64,000 nt of DNA, taken from positions 868,001-932,000 of the forward strand of contig NZ_CP113939.1 of NCBI RefSeq assembly GCF_029392315.1, given 5' to 3'. The translations under genes and the position numbers were made by a program. Of this stretch, positions 52,691 to 60,958 are shown piece after piece. Below the pieces are notes generated by a model, which ran no database searches, was not told the origin of the DNA, and was given only the letters and a program-made list of their open reading frames with translations. Numbering within the stretch: position 1 is the stretch's first letter; the number at the start of each line of letters is the position of its first letter. The stretch comes from Bifidobacterium sp. ESL0690. Lineage in GTDB: Bacteria; Actinomycetota; Actinomycetes; Actinomycetales; Bifidobacteriaceae.

Positions 52691-53638
52691 ATGTCTACAG
52701 ATCCACGTAGCGTACTCGCGCTTGGTGGTAATGCTTTGGGGAACACACCTCAGGAACAGCTCGAGCGGGTTCGTGATACCGCCAAAGCGCTCATTGAGAT
52801 GATCATGCATGACAACGAGATCATTGTCACCCATGGCAACGGCCCACAGGTCGGTATGATTCAGAAGGCGTTTTCCATCGCGTCCCAGACGGGTGAGAAA
52901 ATTCCCTCCATGCCATTGCCTGAGTGTGGGGCGATGAGCCAAGGCTACATTGGATATCATTTGCAGCAAGCACTGCAGAATGAGATCAAGCGGCGCGGTA
53001 AGCAATGGCATGTCTCTTCGCTTGTCACGCAGATTGAAGTCGACCCCGCCGATCCGGCATTCAGCAATCCGACGAAGCCTGTTGGGGCTTTCCTCACCGA
53101 AGAACAGATGAAGAAAGCGTCCCAGGAGTCGCCCGATCTGAAGTTTGTCGAGGATTCCGGCAGGGGATGGCGTCAGGTAGTTGCCTCGCCGGCCCCGTTG
53201 CGAATCGTCGAAAAGCCGTCGATTCTCAATTTGCTTGATTCCGAGTTCATAGTGATCTGCTCCGGAGGCGGAGGAGTTCCTGTTGTCAGCAATAAGGATG
53301 GCATGCTTCAGGGTGTTCCCGCCGTCATCGACAAGGATCTCGCTGCGGCCGTTTTGGCCGAGGATGTCGGTGCCCAGACATTGTGCCTTCTGACTGCGGT
53401 CGATAGGGTGGCGATCAACTTCGGCACTCCGCAGCAGCAGGATCTTGACGATCTGACAACCGCCGAGGCCCGCAAGTTGTGCGAAGAGGGACAGTTCGCT
53501 CCCGGTAGCATGCTTCCCAAGGTGCTTGCGGCTATACGCTTCGCGGAATCTGGGCCGGGTAAGGTTGCAGTCATCGGTTCGTTGCAGCAAGCGGCAGCGA
53601 CGCTTGCGGGTACCGCCGGGACACGCATCCACGCCTGA
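52691..53638 (+). CDS. arcC: Carbamate kinase
   Basis: A 315-residue enzyme that makes ATP from carbamoyl phosphate and ADP, the energy-yielding step of deiminase pathways. ALGGNALGNT, THGNGPQVGMIQ, VICSGGGGVPVV and ADPASQ-type region TNPTKPVGAFL are typical of carbamate kinases. ATG 52691 has AAAGGA ten bases upstream; the frame is open to 52655. It confirms that the upstream transcarbamylase works in the catabolic direction. An intrinsic terminator follows. Confidence 0.94.
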   Translation: MSTDPRSVLALGGNALGNTPQEQLERVRDTAKALIEMIMHDNEIIVTHGNGPQVGMIQKAFSIASQTGEKIPSMPLPECGAMSQGYIGYHLQQALQNEIKRRGKQWHVSSLVTQIEVDPADPAFSNPTKPVGAFLTEEQMKKASQESPDLKFVEDSGRGWRQVVASPAPLRIVEKPSILNLLDSEFIVICSGGGGVPVVSNKDGMLQGVPAVIDKDLAAAVLAEDVGAQTLCLLTAVDRVAINFGTPQQQDLDDLTTAEARKLCEEGQFAPGSMLPKVLAAIRFAESGPGKVAVIGSLQQAAATLAGTAGTRIHA

Positions 53639-53674
53639 AACTGATTATATGTGGCAAGGAGAAGGCTCACAGTG

Positions 53675-53710
53675 GTGATGGGTAGCACGCATATGCCGCC
53701 CATCACTTTT
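53675..53710 (+). terminator. Terminator after carbamate kinase
   Basis: GTGATGGG/CCCATCAC (53675-53682/53699-53706) around a 16-base loop, followed by TTTT, 36 bases past the stop. Confidence 0.85.
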
Positions 53711-53856
53711 GTGGGTTGTATCTAGTGTCCCGGCGGGATTGAGTTGAAAGTTCTCAAGGCTTTCGTGTCGTTGGGACAATGTGTTCCTGGTGGTGTTTGT
53801 TTTATGGTTCAAATTTATAGATTTTTCATTAATCATGAGAATCGAAGGTGATTTTC

Positions 53857-55422
53857 TTGAAATCCTTGCATACATTGGATTTTATTGTTATCGGATTGTA
53901 TTTCGTGGTCCTGATAGGTATAGGGCTTTGGTCGTTGCGTAAAACCAAAAATCGTGATGACTACCTCGTCGCTGGCCGCCGTTTGCACTTTCCGTTGTTC
54001 TTCGGGTGTATGGCGGCCATGGCTGTAGGTGGCGCCGTTACCGTGGGCGGAACCGAGAAAGGTTATTCCGACGGCATCGCCGGTGCCTGGGTAGGTACTT
54101 CGCTCGGTTTGGGCCTTATAGCGCTCGGTATCTTGGTCTCCAGCAAGCTCAGTAAGCTCAGCGCATTGTCGATCAATGAAGTGATCGAACGCAACTATGG
54201 TGCCAGCGCCCGCGTCTTCGGGGCCGTTCTCACCATCATCTACACGGTTTCTCTGACGGTGGTTCAGGTGGTGTCGATGGGCGCCATCGTCTCTGGCATC
54301 TTCAAGATCCCGAAAGTCTGGGCCATCATCGGTTCGGGCTTGGTCGTGGTTTTCTATACCTTCCTTGGCGGTATGTGGTCGGTGACCATGACCGATATCG
54401 TCCAATTCATCATCAAAACGCTTGGCGTGATGATTCTGGTGCCTATTTTCGTGCTCAGCAACCCTGCTGTCGGTGGAATTGCCGGATTCGTTCAGCACAT
54501 CCCTGCCACCCATTGGAATCTGGGCGCCTACGGTTTCTCAGGAACGCTTCATTGGATCCTGCTTTATGTTCCCGGTCTGGTGATCGGCCAGGATATGTGG
54601 CAGCGTATCTTCACGGCCAAGACGCCGAAGATCGCACGCTGGGGCACGATTACCGCCGGCATCTATGCCATCTTCTATTCGTTGGCTGCGGTCATGCTGG
54701 GAATGTTTGTATGCGCAGCCGGATTCAAATTGAGTGATCCCTCGCTGGCATTCGAAACGGGTATCTCCGCTTTCCTGCCCACCGGTCTTGTCGGTCTCTT
54801 GCTTGCAGCGGCGCTTGCCGCCGCCATGTCGGTGGCATCGGGAACGATATTGGCCTGCTCGACGGTCATTTACAATGATTTGTATCTGCGTTTCGTCAAG
54901 GGGCAGAAGAGCTCCGAAGCCTCTGCCGTTTCCGATGGCCAGGATGCCAAAAACGACGTCAAGGCGGAAGCCGCGAATGAAGAAGCCAAAAAGAATCATG
55001 GCGGCAATGATGTGTGGATCAATCGTGGGATCGCCATCGTCGTCGGCATCGTCATCATCGCTTTGTCGCTGCTGATCAGCGATATCTTCAAGGCGCTGGA
55101 CCTTGCCTACGGTTTCCTTTCCGGTTGCGTCTTCATCCCTGTGATTTTCTCCTTCGTGTTGAAGAAGATCTCCCGTTTCGCCGGTTTCGCCTCGTTGTTC
55201 GCCAGTACGGCCGCCGTGTCCATCACCATGATCTATGGCGAGGTGACCAAGCAGACCGAGTTTGCCGTAGGCGGCAATTGGCCCATCATTTTCGGGATTT
55301 CGGTAGGCCTTGTCGTCTACTTGCTGGTCACGCTGCTTGATAAGCATAAGGTGACCCCAAACGTATCGTCGGACGAAGTGGAATCTGCAAAGGAAGCTGT
55401 AGCTGTCGCAGATGCCTCGTGA
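53857..55422 (+). CDS. Sodium:solute symporter (SSS family)
   Basis: A 521-residue transporter. The best ribosome-binding site, GAAGGTG, sets TTG 53857 as start; GTG 53848 is also possible. Thirteen or so membrane segments begin HTLDFIVIGLYFVVLIGIGL; the family motifs RRLHFPLFFGCMAAMAVGGA, TYTFLGG-like FYTFLGGMWSVTMTDIVQF and LLAAALAAAMSVASGTIL are present. A charged loop (about 355-385) separates the last helices. The substrate is unknown; position after the terminator of the operon suggests uptake of the same compound under separate control. Confidence 0.88.
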   Translation: MKSLHTLDFIVIGLYFVVLIGIGLWSLRKTKNRDDYLVAGRRLHFPLFFGCMAAMAVGGAVTVGGTEKGYSDGIAGAWVGTSLGLGLIALGILVSSKLSKLSALSINEVIERNYGASARVFGAVLTIIYTVSLTVVQVVSMGAIVSGIFKIPKVWAIIGSGLVVVFYTFLGGMWSVTMTDIVQFIIKTLGVMILVPIFVLSNPAVGGIAGFVQHIPATHWNLGAYGFSGTLHWILLYVPGLVIGQDMWQRIFTAKTPKIARWGTITAGIYAIFYSLAAVMLGMFVCAAGFKLSDPSLAFETGISAFLPTGLVGLLLAAALAAAMSVASGTILACSTVIYNDLYLRFVKGQKSSEASAVSDGQDAKNDVKAEAANEEAKKNHGGNDVWINRGIAIVVGIVIIALSLLISDIFKALDLAYGFLSGCVFIPVIFSFVLKKISRFAGFASLFASTAAVSITMIYGEVTKQTEFAVGGNWPIIFGISVGLVVYLLVTLLDKHKVTPNVSSDEVESAKEAVAVADAS

Positions 55423-55431
55423 AGTCTGAAC

Positions 55432-55471
55432 AGCTGCGGGCTGGTTGTGTTTTCAAGCCAACACCGCAGCT
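55432..55471 (+). terminator. Terminator after the SSS symporter
   Basis: AGCTGCGG/CCGCAGCT (55432-55439/55464-55471) with inner pairing between GGCTGG and CCAGCC-like sequence. No long T run follows. Confidence 0.6.
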
Positions 55472-55610
55472 TGCGCAAATCGAATGGTTCATTATAGCTC
55501 TCCGCGAACTCATATTGCGGTGTGATAATTGTTGGATGCGCAGTCAGTGAAGAAGCGGATGGCGCATGAGACAGGCGCATAAAGCGCCATTCGTGAAAGG
55601 TTTGACGAGC

Positions 55611-56306
55611 ATGTCACAGATACAGCAACAACGGAAAGTCATCGTCTTGGGCGGCCACGGGAAGGTGGCGCTGCTCGCTGAACCGAAACTGAAGGAAGCG
55701 GGCTTTAGCGTTGACGCGGTCATCCGCAACCCGGCGCAATCCGACGATGTGCGCAAGGCCGGTGCGAATCCGGTGGTCTTCGACATGGAACACGCCAACG
55801 TCGATAGCTTTGCGGGCCTCTTTGTTGGCGCCGTGGCCGTCGTATTCTCGGCAGGTGCCGGCGGTGGGGATGACGTTCGCACCCACGCCGTCGATTACCA
55901 GGCGGCAGTTAACGCGATGGATGCGGCCGAAAAGGCCGGCGTGCGTCGTTTCGTCATGGTTTCGTATGATACGGCTGACCGCGATCCGCAGGAGATGGGC
56001 TGGCCCGATTCGTTCATCACGTATGCGCAGTCCAAGCATGATGCCGACGCCCACCTGCGTGATTCCTCGCTCGAATACACGATTCTCGGCCCCGGCCTGC
56101 TCACACTTGAGCCGGAAACCGACAAAATTGTCCTGACCGACGACCATACGATGATTGACGACAAGCCGGCAACCAACGAACAGCGCAAGACCTCACGCGG
56201 CAACGTCGCGGCGGTTATCGCCCGCGTGCTCAGCGCCGACGTCGCCAAGCGCAAGACCATCGACTTCTACGACGGCGACAAGCCCATTGACGAGGTTCTT
56301 GTCTGA
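55611..56306 (+). CDS. NAD(P)-binding NmrA/SDR-like oxidoreductase
   Basis: A 231-residue Rossmann protein from ATG 55611. KVIVLGGHGKVALLAEPKL is an atypical glycine motif of the NAD(P)-binding YwnB/NmrA group; FVGAVAVVFSAGAGGGDD, KAGVRRFVMVSYDTADRD and SLEYTILGPGLLTLEPETD match that family. A frame continues upstream to 55566. The reaction is unknown. It is monocistronic, with a terminator. Confidence 0.85.
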   Translation: MSQIQQQRKVIVLGGHGKVALLAEPKLKEAGFSVDAVIRNPAQSDDVRKAGANPVVFDMEHANVDSFAGLFVGAVAVVFSAGAGGGDDVRTHAVDYQAAVNAMDAAEKAGVRRFVMVSYDTADRDPQEMGWPDSFITYAQSKHDADAHLRDSSLEYTILGPGLLTLEPETDKIVLTDDHTMIDDKPATNEQRKTSRGNVAAVIARVLSADVAKRKTIDFYDGDKPIDEVLV

Positions 56307-56323
56307 TCCTAACTCTTTTCAGT

Positions 56324-56375
56324 AATCGCTGCTTCCAATATCACTGGAGTAAACATTGGGAACAGCGATTTTTTA
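56324..56375 (+). terminator. Terminator after the NmrA-like gene
   Basis: AATCGCTG/CAGCGATT (56324-56331/56363-56370), extended inward by TTCCAAT/ATTGGGAA, followed by TTTT. Confidence 0.85.
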
Positions 56376-56432
56376 TGCTGTGCTGTATCTTGGATTACTG
56401 AGAGATATCTAAAAAGATAGAAAGGTCCAGTG

Positions 56433-56642
56433 ATGGAGCAGAAACAATACGTATGCGTCAAGTGCGGGTGCCAGAATTACACCTCCGACCAATTCCAAGC
56501 GACAGGCGGGGAATTCGCCAAGCTGTTCAACGTGCAGAACAAGAAGTTCATCACCGTCAGCTGCACACAATGCGGTTACACCGAGCTTTACCGCGCCGAA
56601 ACCGACGCCGGCATGAACATCCTCGATTTCCTCATGAGCTGA
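56433..56642 (+). CDS. Small zinc-ribbon protein
   Basis: A 69-residue protein from ATG 56433 (AGAAAGG upstream). Two Cys pairs, VCVKCGCQN and VSCTQCGYTEL, form a zinc ribbon; the remainder, with GGEFAKLFNVQNKKFITVSC, matches the small nucleic-acid-binding zinc-finger family (COG3478-like) of unknown function. Has its own terminator (56691-56727). Confidence 0.85.
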   Translation: MEQKQYVCVKCGCQNYTSDQFQATGGEFAKLFNVQNKKFITVSCTQCGYTELYRAETDAGMNILDFLMS

Positions 56643-56690
56643 CAGGCGAAGATTTTCGACTTTCATCATTAGAATTCACTGTCAATATCT

Positions 56691-56727
56691 TGGTTCCTTG
56701 GACTTCACGTCGAGGAACCATGTTTCT
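56691..56727 (+). terminator. Terminator after the zinc-ribbon gene
   Basis: TGGTTCCT/AGGAACCA (56691-56698/56713-56720), 14-base loop, then TGTTTCTT. Confidence 0.65.
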
Positions 56728-56852
56728 TATGCCGGGAAATTTCTGACTGCGTATATCGAATTCTCTGATTTTCGTTGATGTCGGCTTGCTCTGTTGTTTT
56801 GCTCTTTTCTGCGCTACGCTGGGGTAGCGGTAAACGTCAAAGGAGTGGGAAT

Positions 56853-57209
56853 ATGACGATTGCGTTGAAGCGGGTATATGAAACGGCCGAGGACACCGAC
56901 GGCTATCGCGTGCTGGTCGACCGACTCTGGCCGCGCGGCATTTCAAAGGTGAAGGCGAAGCTTGATTTATGGCTTAAGGAGATTGGCCCGACCACCGAGT
57001 TGCGCAAGTGGTTCGGTCACGACCCCGCCAAATTCGATGAGTTCGCGGACAAATATCGTAAAGAACTGGATGGCAACACGGAAGCAGTCGATAAGTTGGT
57101 TGCGATATGTCGTGAACAGCCGAAAGTCACTCTGCTATACGGTGCCAAAGATCCTGAGCATAATCAAGCTGTAGTGTTGAAGGATTATCTCGTCAGTCGT
57201 CTTTCGTAA
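56853..57209 (+). CDS. DUF488 family protein
   Basis: A 118-residue protein from ATG 56853 (AAAGGAG eight bases upstream). KRVYETAEDTDGYRVLVDRL with WPRGISKVKAKLDLWLKEI and LLYGAKDPEHNQAVVLKDYL fit DUF488. Function unknown; members are often stress-linked. No membrane segment. Confidence 0.88.
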   Translation: MTIALKRVYETAEDTDGYRVLVDRLWPRGISKVKAKLDLWLKEIGPTTELRKWFGHDPAKFDEFADKYRKELDGNTEAVDKLVAICREQPKVTLLYGAKDPEHNQAVVLKDYLVSRLS

Positions 57210-57367
57210 TAGATTTATTATCCATGTCGATTATCGCCAAATAAAGAAAGATGATACAGCGTAATTCAGCAGCGGATTCGCTACAAACGTCGAGATGTCA
57301 TAAATTTCATAGAAAAAATCTGTATTTAGGCCGTGTAACGCGGTTTGTATAGCGTATGATAATAAAT

Positions 57368-57793
57368 ATGGCGACAGTGACGTTATCAATACCGAGGGCA
57401 CATAAGCGCGAGCGTGCCATTTCCGATTACTTCAACATGTGGGTGACACGCGATTTCGACAAGCTCGATGCGCTCTTCGCTCCGGATTGTGTCTACGAGG
57501 AGTCCAACGGGCACATTTACGAGAACCGCAACCAGATTCATCATTGGATCGAGGACGCGATGGATCGTCAGACAATACTGACGTGGAAGGTCGGTTATTT
57601 CACGCACGCGCGTGGCCGCGAGGGTCAGCCGTCGATCACCGTCTTCTGGACGCTGGCGGGCCAGGAGCGCGAGGGTGAGGCCTACGATTTCGATGGGGTT
57701 TCGGTTATCGAGTTCAATCGGCAGAACAAGATCAAGCGCGTCCGCGAGTTCACGGCCACGCGTCGCCGCGATTACCCGTACAAAGGTGAGTGA
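57368..57793 (+). CDS. SnoaL-like (NTF2-fold) protein
   Basis: A 141-residue protein of the SnoaL/ketosteroid-isomerase-like fold: ISDYFNMWVTRDFDKLDALF, GHIYENRNQIHHWIEDAM and GVSVIEFNRQNKIKRVREF. The role is unknown, and no cofactor site is seen. There is no Shine-Dalgarno; TATGAT (57355-57360) ends seven bases before the ATG, so the mRNA is probably leaderless. It has a strong terminator. Confidence 0.82.
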   Translation: MATVTLSIPRAHKRERAISDYFNMWVTRDFDKLDALFAPDCVYEESNGHIYENRNQIHHWIEDAMDRQTILTWKVGYFTHARGREGQPSITVFWTLAGQEREGEAYDFDGVSVIEFNRQNKIKRVREFTATRRRDYPYKGE

Positions 57794-57823
57794 CGGCAGT
57801 CGGTTTTATTAAAATGTAACAGA

Positions 57824-57865
57824 AAACGGATCATCGTTATCGGCGATTGATCCGTTTCCTGTTTT
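57824..57865 (+). terminator. Terminator after the SnoaL-like gene
   Basis: A 10-bp stem (57824-57833/57848-57857) around a 14-base loop, followed by CCTGTTTTT. From here to the HAIR site at 58129 I see no gene. Confidence 0.85.
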
Positions 57866-58128
57866 TCGACATCGTTGGTACGCGGTTACGTGGCCATGTA
57901 TGCGTTGCGTGTGATGCAAGAGGCGGAATCGTTCAGTCGGCTTGTAGCTGTACTTATTTGCACAATGATTAAGTCCGAGTGTATTCGTTGTTCCCGTTGG
58001 GTCTGGGTTGGATGCTTTCGTACGTTGAGTCTTCCCGGGAGTATTCATTGTTCCAGTTTGCTATCTTTTTTGCAGGGAATAAGTTCTTCTTATTCTTACT
58101 GATAATGGAATAAGCCATTTTTCAAAAG

Positions 58129-58149
58129 TTGAGTCGAAGAGACTCAAGT
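58129..58149 (+). promoter_or_regulatory. HAIR operator (HspR-binding) upstream of hsp20
   Basis: GTTGAGT-N7-ACTCAAG matches the HspR inverted repeat CTTGAGT-N7-ACTCAAG at 13 of 14 positions. It is 169 bases before the hsp20 start; a TTAAAT at 58166 could be a -10 partly covered by a bound repressor. HspR represses chaperone genes in actinobacteria under non-stress conditions. The hspR gene itself is not in the window. Confidence 0.8.
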
Positions 58150-58296
58150 TTTGTTCACTGCAGGTTAAATTCGGGAAGCGAGGTTGGGAATAACGGTTGT
58201 ACTAAGTGACAAGATAAAGACTTGGAGCCGTAAGGTTCCGGAGCCTCTCGTCACCCGGCTGGCTGGCTTCCGGCCGCGGGCGTCATGGCTTGCCTC

Positions 58297-58314
58297 CAAT
58301 ACTTAGGAGTATTG
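58297..58314 (+). promoter_or_regulatory. Hairpin over the hsp20 ribosome-binding site (RNA-thermometer candidate)
   Basis: CAATACT/AGTATTG form a 7-bp stem with loop TAGG; the Shine-Dalgarno AGGAG (58305-58309) is in the loop and first stem pairs, and the ATG is four bases after the stem. An A/T-dominated stem that hides the site at low temperature is plausible. Confidence 0.5.
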
Positions 58315-58317
58315 ATT

Positions 58318-58773
58318 ATGGCTATGTTTCCGGCTTTGATGCATGATGCGTTCTCTGATATGTTCGACGATCCGTTCTTCGCCGGCTGGGGAGACTCCAG
58401 CAATCGCATGGGTAACCCGATCTCTTCGGCAAACATGATGAAGACCGATGTTCGTGAGACCGACAAGGCCTATGATGTCTCCATCGATATGCCTGGCTTC
58501 AACAAGGACGATATCTCCCTTGAACTGCATGACGGCTATCTGACCGTCTCCGCCAAGCGCGACGAGAACCATGACGAGAAGAACGATGAAGGCAAGTGGC
58601 TGCGTCGTGAACGTTACGCCGGCACCTGCTCTCGTAGCTTCTACGTCGGCGACCAGGTGAAGGAAGACGACATCCATGCCAGCTACAAGGATGGCACACT
58701 GAGCCTGGAGATCGCCAAGATTCAGCCGCAGCCCAAGGTTGAGGCCAAGCACCAGATCGCCATCGAAGGCTGA
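58318..58773 (+). CDS. hsp20: Small heat-shock protein, Hsp20/alpha-crystallin family
   Basis: A 151-residue chaperone that binds unfolding proteins as ATP-independent oligomers. The alpha-crystallin domain covers about 40-135: MKTDVRETDKAYDVSIDMPG, DDISLELHDGYLTVSAKRD, RRERYAGTCSRSFYVGDQV and YKDGTLSLEIAK. ATG 58318 is set by AGGAG and homology (MAMFPALMHDAFSDMF). Regulation is indicated by the HAIR site and the leader hairpin. Monocistronic. Confidence 0.96.
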   Translation: MAMFPALMHDAFSDMFDDPFFAGWGDSSNRMGNPISSANMMKTDVRETDKAYDVSIDMPGFNKDDISLELHDGYLTVSAKRDENHDEKNDEGKWLRRERYAGTCSRSFYVGDQVKEDDIHASYKDGTLSLEIAKIQPQPKVEAKHQIAIEG

Positions 58774-58810
58774 TTTATCGATATCGGTTTTAAAAAAGTA
58801 AGGTTCCAGC

Positions 58811-58909
58811 CGGGTAATATTTACCCGTTCCTTATTCCAATCGGATAATAATGTCGCCGTATAAAACGGAATAGAAATATTTTTCTGGTTTCGTTGTATA
58901 CGGCGACAT
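58811..58909. terminator. Bidirectional terminator region with two hairpins
   Basis: CGGGTAA/TTACCCG (58811-58827, loop TAT) follows hsp20. Then a 13-bp perfect stem, 58851-58863/58897-58909, with further inner pairing, lies between the convergent hsp20 and peptide-binding-protein genes. Confidence 0.8.
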
Positions 58910-58984
58910 TTGCTGTTTGAGTTTATTCGGTCTTGCGTGAAGGTACATGGATCCGCGCAAGACTCAATAGACATTGATGTTTTA

Positions 58985-60640
58985 TTACTTGGTGATCTTC
59001 TCGTACTCGGGAAGGCCCATGTAGTTGAAATCGACCTTGACATTTTTGGCACTGCCGGCGGCCACATTCGCGTACCACAAGGGAATCACCGGCAAATCGC
59101 GCAGTAGCGTCTCTTCGGCCTGCTGGTAGGTCGTGATCGAGTTGGTCAGCGAAGGCTCCGCCGCGGCCTTATCGATCAGAGAGTCGAATTCCTGACTCTT
59201 GTAATCGCCGTTGTTGAGCCCTTTTCCGTCGGCCGCTGAGGAATCATAGGCCTGCACCAGGTAGCCTTCCGGGTGCGGATAGTCGGATTGCAGACCCTGC
59301 ACAAAGGCCGCATTGATGGTCCGGTTGTGAATGGCCCCGCTGAATTCCTTCTGCGTGGGCATTGCATAAGGCGCGGCATTGATTCCCAAAGTGTTCTTGA
59401 TCGAGTTGACGATGGCCTCCACCCAGGGCTTGAACCCGCTGTCGGCGCTGTAGGCCAGCCGGAATTGCCCATCGAAGGGTGCGATGGCATCGGCCTTTTT
59501 CCAAAGTTCCCGCGCTTTCTTCTGGTTGTAGCCGATGACGTCGGAGCCAGTGAGCTTGGTGGAGTAGCCCGCGATGGTGGGGGCGGTGAAGTCCGTGGCC
59601 ACCTTGGCCGTGCCGTGCAGCACCTTGGTGGTGATGTCTTTGCGGTCGATGGAAAGCGAGATCGCCTCGCGTCGCAAGCGGCCTTCCTCACCGGTGAAAT
59701 GTTTGAGATTTTGTGGAATGGTGAAGGATTTGAAGGCCGGGCCGGGCTTGACGTACGGGGTGACGCTTTTATCGGTGCGGAACGTGGTCAGCGCGGAGTT
59801 GGGAATGGCGTCGAGCACGTCGAGATTGCCGCCCTCCAAATCGGAATAGGCTGAATCGACGTTGGTGTAAAGCTTGAAGGTCACGCCTGAATTTGCCGGT
59901 TTGCGAGGGCCTTTGTAGGTCTTGCTGGGCGTCAGTCGTATCTCCCGGTCGTGAGTCCAGGACGCGAGTTTGTATGGCCCGTTGCCCACCGGATGCTCGC
60001 CGAACGCCTTGATGTCCGCGAATGCGCTGGAAGGCATCGGCAGGAACGCCACGTCGCCGACCTTGTAGTTGAACGACGAATCGTGGCCGTTGATATCGAC
60101 CTTGAGCGTGTTGTCGTCCACGGCGTGAAGCCCGGAAAGCTGGGCCTTCGGGTCACCTTTCTCGTTCTGCAGTGCGTCGTAGCCGGCAATGGTGGAGAAA
60201 ATGGAGGCTCCCATCATCCCGTTGGCGGCGTTGGCGGCGAACGACCAGGATTTGGCGTAGGTTTCGGCCGTGATGCGCTCGCCGTTAGAAAAGGTGAGTC
60301 CCGGCTTCAACGTGATCGTGTATTGCGAGGCGTCGGCGTTGGGGGTGATGGATTGCGCCCCGGCGTTGACGAGTTTGCCGTCCTTGCCGAACGTGACCAA
60401 GCCTTCGAAGAGTTGCGTGACGACTTTCCAGCCTGCGGTGTCATCGGTATCGGAGGGGATGAGCCCTGCCGCCGGTTCGACGTTGTTGACCACGACAGGC
60501 TGCCCCGATCCGGACGCGGACGAGGGGTCGCTCTGCCTCGTGCCACCTGTCGATCCGCCGCAACCGGCCAAGGCCATGGAGACGCACAGCGTCAGTGCCA
60601 AGCCTGCAATGGCGGTTTTGATGGTGTTTCGAGTGGACAT
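58985..60640 (-). CDS. ABC transporter substrate-binding lipoprotein, peptide/nickel family 5 (OppA-like)
   Basis: A 551-residue lipoprotein. The signal sequence ends with the lipobox LAGC (Cys27) and a Gly/Ser/Thr linker. The family-5 fold is clear: GWKVVTQLFEGLVTFGKDGK, ITLKPGLTFSNGERITAETY and REAISLSIDRKDITTKVLHG near 330. Captures oligopeptides for an Opp-type importer. GAAAAGG precedes the ATG by 11 bases. No permease or ATPase gene follows, so it is an orphan binding protein serving a transporter elsewhere. Confidence 0.93.
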   Translation of the reverse strand: MSTRNTIKTAIAGLALTLCVSMALAGCGGSTGGTRQSDPSSASGSGQPVVVNNVEPAAGLIPSDTDDTAGWKVVTQLFEGLVTFGKDGKLVNAGAQSITPNADASQYTITLKPGLTFSNGERITAETYAKSWSFAANAANGMMGASIFSTIAGYDALQNEKGDPKAQLSGLHAVDDNTLKVDINGHDSSFNYKVGDVAFLPMPSSAFADIKAFGEHPVGNGPYKLASWTHDREIRLTPSKTYKGPRKPANSGVTFKLYTNVDSAYSDLEGGNLDVLDAIPNSALTTFRTDKSVTPYVKPGPAFKSFTIPQNLKHFTGEEGRLRREAISLSIDRKDITTKVLHGTAKVATDFTAPTIAGYSTKLTGSDVIGYNQKKARELWKKADAIAPFDGQFRLAYSADSGFKPWVEAIVNSIKNTLGINAAPYAMPTQKEFSGAIHNRTINAAFVQGLQSDYPHPEGYLVQAYDSSAADGKGLNNGDYKSQEFDSLIDKAAAEPSLTNSITTYQQAEETLLRDLPVIPLWYANVAAGSAKNVKVDFNYMGLPEYEKITK

Positions 60641-60958
60641 GTGGGCGACCTTTTCTCGCTGGGGTTTATACAGCTTTGAGTTGTGCTATCCACCATATCG
60701 GTTTCATCCCCGTTAGCAAGGCGTTCGGGGCGGAACTTTAGCGGATAGGTGAACGTGAGATTATCGGCGTTGTTTATGACAACTTATCAAACACTGATGG
60801 ACGTTGCCGGACAATATAATAGGATAATTATTGGTATTTTTGCAAATATCGTCGGATTTGGCCTTCTTGTGGCCCGTGCTTCCGTTTGGCGCAGGAACAT
60901 GGGATTATGATTGTTAACAGTATTGATTGATGAGGCGTATGTAGGAAGAGGTGGGCAT
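60641..60958. other. Divergent promoter region between the binding protein and phosphatase genes
   Basis: TATAAT at 60815-60820 is a good -10 for the phosphatase gene with a poor -35. On the minus strand a TATAAA-like element lies near 60670. No gene, repeat or structured RNA is seen in these 318 bases. Confidence 0.4.
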
